From a bacterium (GTDB lineage: Bacteria > UBA3054): a DNA stretch of 6,311 nt. This document shows positions 1 to 6,230 of this stretch, piece after piece (within the stretch, counting starts at the first letter, position 1; each line of letters begins with the position of its first letter). The DNA is taken from positions 1 through 6,311 of the forward strand of contig JAFYIM010000183.1 in the NCBI GenBank assembly GCA_017538635.1, given 5' to 3'. The notes beneath the pieces were generated by a model. That model was not told the DNA's origin. It saw only the letters and a program-made list of their open reading frames with translations, and ran no database searches. The position numbers and the translations under genes are program-made.

Positions 1-135
1 TTCGAAGGCTTCGGCGGCGGCAGAGGCAGAGGCGGGCGCGGCGGCAGGCCGGGCGGACCCGGCAGAATGGAGGACAATCTGATCTCCAAGAACCAGGCTA
101 TCAGCAAGCTCAACGACAAAATGAACAGCAAATAA
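1..135 (+). CDS. 3' end of a gene whose product has a Gly/Arg-rich (RGG-type) tail
   Basis: An open frame enters from the left edge and ends at TAA (133-135), giving the last 44 residues of a protein. Residues 1-22 of this fragment are Gly/Arg-rich, with repeated GRG, RGG and GGR units plus two prolines. A short polar stretch with lysine and asparagine follows and ends in NDKMNSK. In known families, RGG-type disordered tails often occur on RNA-binding proteins such as RRM proteins, DEAD-box helicases and some single-strand DNA-binding proteins, but the folded part lies outside the window, so the product cannot be named. The stop is 15 bases before the next start on the same strand, with no hairpin between them, which suggests one operon. 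That the frame is coding is likely but rests only on its openness, its biased composition and this spacing. Confidence 0.6.
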   Translation, partial: FEGFGGGRGRGGRGGRPGGPGRMEDNLISKNQAISKLNDKMNSK

Positions 136-150
136 GCTTAAGGAACATTC

Positions 151-1368
151 ATGCAGGAACGAGATGAGATAGGCGCCAGCCTGGCGCGTTTTCATGCCGC
201 GCTTAAGCAGTCGGGCAGCGGGCTCAAAGCTTTCACCAGAAAGCAGTACATGGAGAAATGGAGGAGCGAAAGCATCTTCCATGTTTTGAGGATCAGGACC
301 ACCATGGTACAGGCCATGCAGAATTTCCTCAGTGATAACGGGCTTTTGAACCTGGAGAGAGTCTCCCTTTCCCCGGTGACTGACCCTCTGGCTCACGACA
401 TTGAGTATTCTCCGACCATTCGCTATAAAGGCCAGCCCTACAAGACCACGCACTCGATGATCTACTCGAAGTTTCTGGCCTGCACCAACCCGATGCTGAA
501 GGGCGTCTATATCGATTCCCCGAACATCAGGTTGGAGCTGGAAAGCCCGATTGGCGAGCAAAGGGGCCGCTATCTCATCGATTTTTCCCAGATGGACATG
601 GAGCTTAGGCGGGAAAAATTCGTGACGCTGAAGGAATATTTCAACGAAGAGGAAAAAGTCAAAGCCATCCTGGCGGAGGATTACGAAAAGGCGCTTGGCT
701 TCTTCGAGGATCTGATCATCTATACCGTGAAAGCGCTCATAGAAAAGAATTCCGAGGACCTCAAGGCCCTGGGCGTCACGCTAACAGTGCCTGAAAAGCC
801 CTTCCCCTCCTTCTTCAGAGACGAGGCTAAAGACGCTTCGGAACAGGAACTTGGGAATTCCGCCAAAAGCCAGTTCTTCTGGATCAAGGGTATCATGCGC
901 GAAAACTACGACCTGGTCTATCCGTATCTCAAAGCTGACGGCACGAAGAGGAACCTGGAAGAAGTTCCCTCCAGGGACATCTACAACTACGACCTCTGCG
1001 CGCAATCCCAACTTGCTGACGGGAGCATGGGCGGAGCGTTGGAAGTTCTGTCCGGCGCCATCAGGGAATGGCTCTACGAACCAATCATCGAGCGCCTCTT
1101 GGACAACAAGATCATAATGTGTCGCCCCTCTTTCGACCGCAACGGCGAAATAACCAACGTTGAGGAACTGAGCGGTTACGCTCCCTTCCTTGCTGCCGCG
1201 GCGATGAAAGGCGAAGACGGCTCCGACCTATTCCCCTCCACTTTCGGCGGCGGCATCGGCGTGGAACGTCTGCTCTATGCGCTCCTGAAGGGTCCCGTTA
1301 TCAAAAAGATCGATGACGTGACCCTCTTCGGGAAAAATCCCGATTCGCACCCCATTTATTTGTTCTAA
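151..1368 (+). CDS. Free-standing AsnRS/AspRS-like catalytic domain (archaeal-type asparagine synthetase-related protein)
   Basis: This 405-residue cytoplasmic protein has the class II aminoacyl-tRNA synthetase core. Motif 1 lies around residues 47-77 and ends in the SLSP proline. Motif 2 is at 125-151, with NIRLE (Arg127, Glu129) followed by RGRYLIDFSQMDME. An acidic/glycine segment EVLSGAIRE is at 298-306. Motif 3 is at 366-378, with GGGIGVERLL (Arg374). Only about 45 residues precede motif 1, so the N-terminal OB-fold anticodon-binding domain of true AsnRS and AspRS is absent. Archaeal AsnRS paralogues of this shape, known from Pyrococcus, make asparagine from aspartate, ammonia and ATP. 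The PVTDP and NxRLE signatures here, as I recall that family, fit it, so asparagine synthesis is the best inference. The protein is longer than the archaeal form (about 290 residues), with extra helical sequence around 155-280. The ATG at 151 has an AAGGA six bases upstream. Alternatives are an amino-acid ligase or a modification enzyme using another substrate. The class II fold is very likely; the substrate is uncertain. Confidence 0.85.
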   Translation: MQERDEIGASLARFHAALKQSGSGLKAFTRKQYMEKWRSESIFHVLRIRTTMVQAMQNFLSDNGLLNLERVSLSPVTDPLAHDIEYSPTIRYKGQPYKTTHSMIYSKFLACTNPMLKGVYIDSPNIRLELESPIGEQRGRYLIDFSQMDMELRREKFVTLKEYFNEEEKVKAILAEDYEKALGFFEDLIIYTVKALIEKNSEDLKALGVTLTVPEKPFPSFFRDEAKDASEQELGNSAKSQFFWIKGIMRENYDLVYPYLKADGTKRNLEEVPSRDIYNYDLCAQSQLADGSMGGALEVLSGAIREWLYEPIIERLLDNKIIMCRPSFDRNGEITNVEELSGYAPFLAAAAMKGEDGSDLFPSTFGGGIGVERLLYALLKGPVIKKIDDVTLFGKNPDSHPIYLF

Positions 1369-1398
1369 ACCTTAACAACCAAACAATTGAGATAAGTT

Positions 1399-4023
1399 AT
1401 GAAAAAATTACTGTTCCTGTTTGCCCTCGGCGTAATGAGCGTTCTGGCCGGGGAGACCAACACGATCTTTACGATCGATTTTGAAACCGGCGAAGGCTAC
1501 ACGCCAGGCGACGTTGTCGATCAGAACAATTGGAAAGGCAGCTGGTGGGGGGCCGGCGGCGTGATAATCGTTTCCAACAACGCCGCGGCTGCCCAGAGCG
1601 GCTCGCAGTTCCTTTTCTGCGATGATGCCGATTCCCAGTATGGCATCAACCACCAGACCAGCTTCGACATCTCCGAGCAGTGCCCCGGCAACGTCAAGCT
1701 TTTGGTCTCCGGCTACACTTTTGTTTCCAGCGAAGCGACAAATCCTTTCTACACCAAGATCCATGCCCTTGGCGACAGCGGCAAGAATTACGATGTGGAA
1801 ATCACGGAATTCATCCGCTATGCCGACGGCAAGGCGACGCTCGCCTATTCCTCCGCCGACGGTTCCCAGAAGACCTTCCAGGTCAACGAACTTCCCGCGG
1901 ACACCTATCAGCCCTTCAGTTTGATCATTACTCCCGCCACCAGAAGCATTGAGCGCCTCAGCATTGCCGACCAGGTCTTTGAAGAGGAAGGCATGTATTA
2001 CAAGAGCGCCAAGACGGACGGCTGCGGGACCTTGCCGGACGGCGTTAGAGTCATGCACAACGGCGCCCTGGACAATTTCCAGATCGCCACCTGCCCGCTT
2101 CCGCCGAAAAAGGAATTCGATCTAAGCCCCCTGAAGCCCATGTTCTCCCGCACCGCTACGGAAATGAAACTGACGGTCGCTAACAAGACCACGGGTTCTT
2201 TTGAATATACCGCGACCATAGAGGATTCTCCGGAATGGATCTCCATCACTCCCGCTTCCGGCACTTGCGAAGGTGCGGTAGAGCTTACCCTAAGCGTTGA
2301 CAGAAGCCTTATGACCAACGGCTATTTTCGCGCTATGGTGACCGTTGACGGCGGCGAATATGGCTCCAAGACCATCCCGGTCTGCGTTCCCAACGGCACC
2401 GTGATCTACGCCGAGAACTTCGAGTCTCCCTTCATGCAGATCGGCGGCATCGACGGCCAGAACACCTGGATCGGCGACTATCAGCACGAAGGCAACTCCA
2501 TGCTGGTCACCAACGTCACCTACGGCTATGAAGGCAACTGCGGATACATTGTGAGAGCCGGCGGCTACGAAGGCTACATGTGCGACGTCTATTCTCCCAC
2601 CGGCGGCATATTGAAGGTCAGCATGAAGCTCTACAAGGGCAGCGAGGCCGACAAGGACGCCGATTATTTCTACATCCAGAACGACTACTGGTACAGGGCG
2701 GTCAATTTCTGGTTTGTCAGGGAAGAAAGCCAGGATTATTTCTACCTTTATGAATTCGGCCTTGGCCCCGCCCAGAAGAAAATGATTCTTGGCGACCAAA
2801 AGTTCCCCTTGGACACCTGGCTGGATTTCTCTTTCACGGTGGATTACAGGCGCTATCTTTTGACGGAAATGACCCTGGGCGACTATACGACGAACTTCGG
2901 CAAAAGCGTGGAACTTTCCAAAAAGGCCAGCGAATGGATCTATCCTGTCCAGCGTTTTACCAAGTTCTGCATCAGCTGCGGCGGCAATTCCGAAAACGCC
3001 ATGCTGCTTATAGACGACCTCAAATTTGAGGATGTGCCCCGTCCCGCCACTTATGAGCCTCAGCTGAACGGCGTTTATGTTTTCGGCGAAGATAAGACGG
3101 TCATCGAGGATACCGTGGTCAACTGCGGCACCGTGCCCTTCCGGTACGAAGTGACCTTCCTTGATTATCCCGAGAACGTCTTCGTCACCACCAACGCCAC
3201 CGGCGTCATAGAGGACAACGGCAAATTGAGCGTCGGCGTCAAGAGAGACGGCCTGGAGGACGGCTTCTTCCGCTCCAGGATGCGCTACGCTTACGGCGCC
3301 GTGGGCGGCGCCCTTGATTGCGCCATCACCTCGCTTGTTACCTTCAGCAAAGGCGGCTTTTATTACGCCACCGATTTTGGCGCCCCCTTCTACACCGAAG
3401 GCAACCTGAACGGCCAGGACTACTGGAAAGTTCAGGACAAGTCCACTACTCCTACTATTGGCGAAAAGGAAGGCAAACGCGGCGTGTATTTCCCTGAATC
3501 TTCTTTTGCCTATGTGCCCGCCATCGGCGCCACCGGCTCCACCTTCACTGTTGAGGCGGAATTCCTGATGGAGAAGAACGAGAACACCACCTACGTTGAC
3601 CTTACCCAGAACGGCGAGACTGGTTTCCTGCCCATAAGGCTCCGCCGCGACAAGGAAAACGAAGAAGTTTTGATCGGCTACATGTCCGGATCTGACTTTA
3701 TGGAATGGTTCAGAGCGCCCTTGGATAAGTGGAACACTGTTTCCCTCACCATTGACACCGACGTTGCTTACGGCTGCGCTCTCAGCGCTTCCGTAAACGG
3801 CGTTGTGACCAACTTCGCGGAAGGCGACGTGCCCTTGAACGGCGGCTTCGACGATCAGCCGCTTTTAAGCCTTGGCATCAAGGCTCAGAACGACGGCCCG
3901 GACGAACTGTACGCCACCGGCGTCTGGTTCTCTAAACTTTCCGCCCACGACGTCAGCGTCCCCGAACCCATAGCGGTCGGACTGCTGGCCATCGTTCTAG
4001 CGCTTGCTTTGCGTAAGCGCTGA
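1399..4023 (+). CDS. Secreted modular PEP-CTERM protein with three lectin-fold-like modules and two BACON-like linkers
   Basis: This 874-residue exported protein has no recognisable catalytic motif. Residues 1-17 form a signal peptide (MKK, hydrophobic core, likely cleavage after VLA). Three similar modules follow, at about 24-232, 335-545 and 653-848. Each opens with an acidic-aromatic DFE/NFE/DFG strand, then a GQxxW-type element (DQNNW, DGQNTW, NGQDYW), and ends in a beta strand such as LLIDDLKFED. This pattern suggests concanavalin/LamG-like jelly rolls. Between them lie two Ig-like linkers, 240-332 and 552-648. The first matches BACON features (FEYTATIEDSPEWISITPASG) and the second is a diverged copy. 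The C-terminus (852-874) has VPEP, a hydrophobic helix and LRKR, a PEP-CTERM signal that exosortase would cut for surface attachment. Glycan or surface binding is inferred only. It starts 30 bases after the synthetase-like gene, with a weak purine-rich GAGATAAG before the ATG. A strong terminator follows. Confidence 0.88.
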   Translation: MKKLLFLFALGVMSVLAGETNTIFTIDFETGEGYTPGDVVDQNNWKGSWWGAGGVIIVSNNAAAAQSGSQFLFCDDADSQYGINHQTSFDISEQCPGNVKLLVSGYTFVSSEATNPFYTKIHALGDSGKNYDVEITEFIRYADGKATLAYSSADGSQKTFQVNELPADTYQPFSLIITPATRSIERLSIADQVFEEEGMYYKSAKTDGCGTLPDGVRVMHNGALDNFQIATCPLPPKKEFDLSPLKPMFSRTATEMKLTVANKTTGSFEYTATIEDSPEWISITPASGTCEGAVELTLSVDRSLMTNGYFRAMVTVDGGEYGSKTIPVCVPNGTVIYAENFESPFMQIGGIDGQNTWIGDYQHEGNSMLVTNVTYGYEGNCGYIVRAGGYEGYMCDVYSPTGGILKVSMKLYKGSEADKDADYFYIQNDYWYRAVNFWFVREESQDYFYLYEFGLGPAQKKMILGDQKFPLDTWLDFSFTVDYRRYLLTEMTLGDYTTNFGKSVELSKKASEWIYPVQRFTKFCISCGGNSENAMLLIDDLKFEDVPRPATYEPQLNGVYVFGEDKTVIEDTVVNCGTVPFRYEVTFLDYPENVFVTTNATGVIEDNGKLSVGVKRDGLEDGFFRSRMRYAYGAVGGALDCAITSLVTFSKGGFYYATDFGAPFYTEGNLNGQDYWKVQDKSTTPTIGEKEGKRGVYFPESSFAYVPAIGATGSTFTVEAEFLMEKNENTTYVDLTQNGETGFLPIRLRRDKENEEVLIGYMSGSDFMEWFRAPLDKWNTVSLTIDTDVAYGCALSASVNGVVTNFAEGDVPLNGGFDDQPLLSLGIKAQNDGPDELYATGVWFSKLSAHDVSVPEPIAVGLLAIVLALALRKR
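3958..4020 (+). other. PEP-CTERM sorting signal of the 874-residue protein
   Basis: This stretch encodes residues 854-874: VPEP, then about 13 hydrophobic residues, then the basic end LRKR. The three parts, PEP motif, membrane helix and arginine-rich end, are all in canonical order. In characterised systems an exosortase recognises this signal at the inner membrane. No exosortase is encoded in this window, so the partner enzyme must lie elsewhere in the genome. Confidence 0.85.
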
Positions 4024-4042
4024 TTAAGCGAAAAACCAAAAC

Positions 4043-4074
4043 AAAAAGGGCGGGCATTCAGCCCGCCTTTTTTT
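4043..4074. terminator. Bidirectional intrinsic terminator between converging genes
   Basis: A perfect seven-pair GC-rich stem (GGCGGGC at 4049-4055, GCCCGCC at 4061-4067) closes a five-base ATTCA loop. It is extended by a G-T pair and A-T pairs, because A-rich sequence precedes it and seven T follow it (4068-4074). On the plus strand the T tract ends transcription 20 to 50 bases after the 874-residue gene. On the minus strand the A-rich left flank becomes TTTTTGTTTT and serves panD, whose stop is at 4092. One hairpin therefore serves both converging groups. Confidence 0.92.
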
Positions 4075-4091
4075 ATTGCAAGAGCTCTTTA

Positions 4092-4442
4092 TTAAAACTT
4101 GATCTTGTTGTTTTCGTCCACCAGGCAGATGGAAGGCTTGAAGGCTTTGGCTTCCTTTTCGTCCATATTGGCCCAGGCGAAAATAATGATGATGTCACCG
4201 AGCTTCGCCAGGTGAGCGGCCGCACCGTAGATGGCGATCGTTCCGCTGCCTTTGGGAGCGGGCAGAACGTAAGTGTCGAAACGGGCTCCGTTGGTGACGT
4301 TCGCCACGGAGACGCGCTCGTAAGGCAGTATGTTGGCGGCGGCCATGAGATCTTCATCTATTCCGATAGAGCCGGCGTAATGGAGGTTGCATTCCGTCAC
4401 CCTTGCGCGGTGTATTTTTCCTTTCAGTAATGTCAGCTGCAT
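4092..4442 (-). CDS. panD: Aspartate 1-decarboxylase, pyruvoyl-dependent proenzyme
   Basis: PanD converts L-aspartate to beta-alanine for pantothenate and coenzyme A synthesis in the cytoplasm. With the ATG at 4442 the protein has 116 residues and aligns without gaps to E. coli PanD, as I recall that sequence, through position 77. Lys9, His11 and Tyr22 are present. The self-cleavage pair Gly24-Ser25 lies in YAGSIGID, where Ser25 becomes the pyruvoyl group. NVTNGARFDTY supplies Arg54, Thr57 and Tyr58, and GAAAH is at 73-77. The C-terminal FKPSICLVDENNKI region is also typical. One deviation is Tyr72 where E. coli has Asn72. A longer version starting at TTG 4454 is unlikely, because that codon overlaps the Shine-Dalgarno sequence and would break the E. 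coli register. The gene lies 33 bases downstream of a secreted PEP-CTERM gene on the same strand. No other pantothenate gene is in the window. Confidence 0.97.
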   Translation of the reverse strand: MQLTLLKGKIHRARVTECNLHYAGSIGIDEDLMAAANILPYERVSVANVTNGARFDTYVLPAPKGSGTIAIYGAAAHLAKLGDIIIIFAWANMDEKEAKAFKPSICLVDENNKIKF

Positions 4443-4447
4443 GGTTT

Positions 4448-4452
4448 TCCTC
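4448..4452 (-). promoter_or_regulatory. Shine-Dalgarno sequence that fixes the panD start
   Basis: On the minus strand GAGGA lies five bases before the ATG at 4442. The in-frame TTG at 4454-4452 shares its last base with this site, so it is better read as part of the ribosome-binding region than as a start codon. Confidence 0.8.
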
Positions 4453-4467
4453 AATTTGGTAGCTATA

Positions 4468-4496
4468 ATTCTACCTTAAAGGGGAAAGGAACGCAA
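4468..4496 (-). promoter_or_regulatory. Possible weak promoter for panD
   Basis: On the minus strand TTGCGT (4496-4491) is separated by exactly 17 bases from TAGAAT (4473-4468). The -10 box matches the sigma-70 consensus at five of six positions and the -35 box at three of six. It overlaps the last codons of the upstream PEP-CTERM gene and would give a leader of about 20 bases that keeps the panD ribosome-binding site. A short inverted repeat (GGTAG/CTACC, 4458-4475) overlaps its start region. A match of this quality can arise by chance, and read-through from upstream is an equally good explanation of panD expression. Confidence 0.3.
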
Positions 4497-6230
4497 GGAA
4501 GAAGCCCCGAAAAGAAGCAGAGCAAGGAAAAGCAGAGCGCCCGGCTCAGGAATAAGCTGGAAGGGACCGCAAACGCCTCCGTAAGCGCCTGTGGCGCCCT
4601 TATAGGCGGTTTTGGCCCTGAGGTAATACAAAGTGCCGACTGAAAGATTCGAAAGCGTAAGTCCGTCCTCAGGGACCGCAAGACCCTCGAAGACCAGGCT
4701 GCCCGGCCTTGTCTCCGAGCACTCGTGGTTTTTGAGATCGTTGAAAAAGTCTTTTTCCAAGACTTCCCACTGCGAGCTCTTCCAAGTCGCAGAGCCGCGG
4801 TTTACATAGGGGTACCTTATGATGGTGTGGTTGGCGGTGCCGGTCGCATATTCGCCGATCGGCCAGGCGGTGCCGGGATCTTCGCCGATGACGCCGATGA
4901 TGTCAAGTATCTCGTCGCCTTTGATCAAAGCGACCGCGTCGTTGCCGGTGAAGTCTATCTTGGCGCTGACAAGGTCGGCTGCGTTCGTAAGCTCTGCGTC
5001 AGCCTTGTTGTTGCAGATCAGAAGCGTTTCATAAGAGGGAAGCGAGCCGAAGAGCGCAAGCGTTTGCCCGGCGACCTCCGACCCGTTCTTGAAAATACAG
5101 ACATTTATTCCGTCAAGCTCGGCGGCTTCCAAGGAGGGATTGTAGATCTCAAGGTAGCGGTTGTTCCCGGAACCTTTGCCGTACTCGGAGAAAAAGAGTC
5201 CCGGGTTCGGCAGGAAATCCCTGCTGGTGGCGAGATCGACCAAGACCGTCAGTTTTTCATCAACTTCCGGCCTCCTCACAACAGCGATTTCGTCGCTCAG
5301 CGTTCCTTCTTCCACGCTCGGCGCCGCCACATCCACAACCGGAAGCTCAGGCACCGTCACTTCCTTAATTGGGCTGCCGCAGGAATACGCTCCTTCAGGT
5401 GAGAGGCCCCAGGCTTTGTAGTAATAGGTGTTTCCGGGAGCGACGCTATCGTCGCTGAATTCTTTTTCGTTGACCGACACCACTACGGTTCTGCCAAGGC
5501 TGTCGCCAACTTCATAAGAGCTCTCGTTTTGCGGACGATTGGTGACGAAATAGTTTTTGTTTTCCGAGCGGCAGAGCAGGTTCATGTCCTCGCTGAGATC
5601 CAAACGAATCTCCACTCTTTCCCAGTTGGCGGTGGTTATGGCCAGGGAAGGGAACGCTCCGCGCTCCGGGCAAGCGTCTCCCTTCAGAGTAACGTTTCCG
5701 ATCCCGGCGTAGTCTGAGGCGCCCTGCTGTTTGATCCTAAAGATTATCCCAGCGGAATCGGCGTCGCCAGGAACGGCGATGGAAACGGTTTCCCATTCGT
5801 TGCTCGTATCAAGTCGGGAGCGGGTGAGACTTCCGAAGAGGTTGGTGGTGTCGCAAAAAAGACACCACTGGATGTTCTCGCCGGAATCGAGCCCTTCGGC
5901 GAAATAAGAAAACTCCAGTGAGACATTGGTCACGCCGACGAGTTGCCGCGGCAAAAAGCTAAGAGTGTGATAATAGCTTTTGCCCTCGCTGTTCTTGGCA
6001 AGGCCTCCAATACCCCAGAAGGGGGCGTTGTTTTCCGCCGTATGTTCGTTCAATTCCTGCAGGACGCCCCAATGGGCTTTTTCCTCCTGATATTGTCCCG
6101 GATTGGAAACATACTCCCAAACGGAAGTGTCCCCGAATGAAGACTGGGCGATGATTACGTTTTCCGCTAAAAGGGAAACAGAATTTAAAAGCGCGCTGAT
6201 GGCGGCTACGAAAAAGAGTTGTTTTTTCAT
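4476..6230 (-). CDS. Secreted PEP-CTERM protein with FN3-like and lamin-tail domains
   Basis: This 584-residue exported protein begins with a signal peptide (1-22, MKKQLFF to SLLA). Residues 24-186 form a beta-rich, jelly-roll-like region with strands such as NVSLEFSYFAEG and WETVSIAVPG. Residues 192-294 look FN3-like, with the typical NTYYYKAWG strand. Residues 344-508 match a lamin-tail domain, with FFSEYGKGSGNNRYLEIYNP near its start and GNDAVALIKGDEILDIIG further on. Pieces of a second FN3-like domain lie on either side of it (about 326-343 and 511-552). The C-terminus (560-584) has PEP, a hydrophobic helix and a short end with one arginine, an atypical PEP-CTERM signal. In known bacteria lamin-tail domains often accompany secreted nucleases or phosphatases, but no catalytic domain is present here, so an adhesive or structural surface role is inferred. 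The ATG at 6230 has an excellent AAGGAGG seven bases upstream. Confidence 0.9.
   Translation of the reverse strand: MKKQLFFVAAISALLNSVSLLAENVIIAQSSFGDTSVWEYVSNPGQYQEEKAHWGVLQELNEHTAENNAPFWGIGGLAKNSEGKSYYHTLSFLPRQLVGVTNVSLEFSYFAEGLDSGENIQWCLFCDTTNLFGSLTRSRLDTSNEWETVSIAVPGDADSAGIIFRIKQQGASDYAGIGNVTLKGDACPERGAFPSLAITTANWERVEIRLDLSEDMNLLCRSENKNYFVTNRPQNESSYEVGDSLGRTVVVSVNEKEFSDDSVAPGNTYYYKAWGLSPEGAYSCGSPIKEVTVPELPVVDVAAPSVEEGTLSDEIAVVRRPEVDEKLTVLVDLATSRDFLPNPGLFFSEYGKGSGNNRYLEIYNPSLEAAELDGINVCIFKNGSEVAGQTLALFGSLPSYETLLICNNKADAELTNAADLVSAKIDFTGNDAVALIKGDEILDIIGVIGEDPGTAWPIGEYATGTANHTIIRYPYVNRGSATWKSSQWEVLEKDFFNDLKNHECSETRPGSLVFEGLAVPEDGLTLSNLSVGTLYYLRAKTAYKGATGAYGGVCGPFQLIPEPGALLFLALLLFGASSLRSFPL
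4479..4553 (-). other. Atypical PEP-CTERM-like tail of the 584-residue protein
   Basis: It encodes residues 560-584: PEP, then a leucine-rich helix (GALLFLALLLFGASS) and the end LRSFPL. Motif order is right, but the basic cluster is reduced to a single arginine followed by hydrophobic residues, unlike the LRKR end of the other PEP-CTERM protein in the window. It could still be an exosortase substrate or be held as a simple C-terminal membrane anchor. Confidence 0.7.

Noticed and set aside
1408..2058. A 216-codon open frame on the minus strand inside the 874-residue gene
   Set aside because: It lies wholly opposite a well-supported secreted protein, has no recognisable motif, and such frames are expected in GC-rich genes with this codon use.
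2290..2799. A 169-codon minus-strand frame rich in Val, Ala and Asp
   Set aside because: The composition is the mirror of the gene on the other strand and no family is recognisable.
4000..4020. Hairpin GCGCTT/AAGCGC at the very end of the 874-residue gene
   Set aside because: Six pairs around a nine-base loop with no T tract, formed by codons for the basic tail. The real terminator is just downstream.
151..4442. An aspartate-metabolism cluster made of the AsnA-like gene and panD
   Set aside because: They are on opposite strands in converging groups separated by a terminator and a surface-protein gene, so shared function rests only on proximity.
4452..4454. TTG as an earlier start of panD, adding four residues
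   Set aside because: It overlaps the GAGGA ribosome-binding site, and the ATG at 4442 puts Gly24-Ser25 and other key residues exactly in E. coli numbering.
4464..4469. Perfect TATAAT on the plus strand between the two leftward genes
   Set aside because: No gene follows it on the plus strand and no -35 box is evident at the right distance. It is probably chance in an AT-rich gap.
4725..5402. A 225-codon open frame on the plus strand opposite the 584-residue gene
   Set aside because: The minus-strand gene has a signal peptide, lamin-tail domain and strong ribosome-binding site. The plus frame has low-complexity, domain-free composition and no good start signal.
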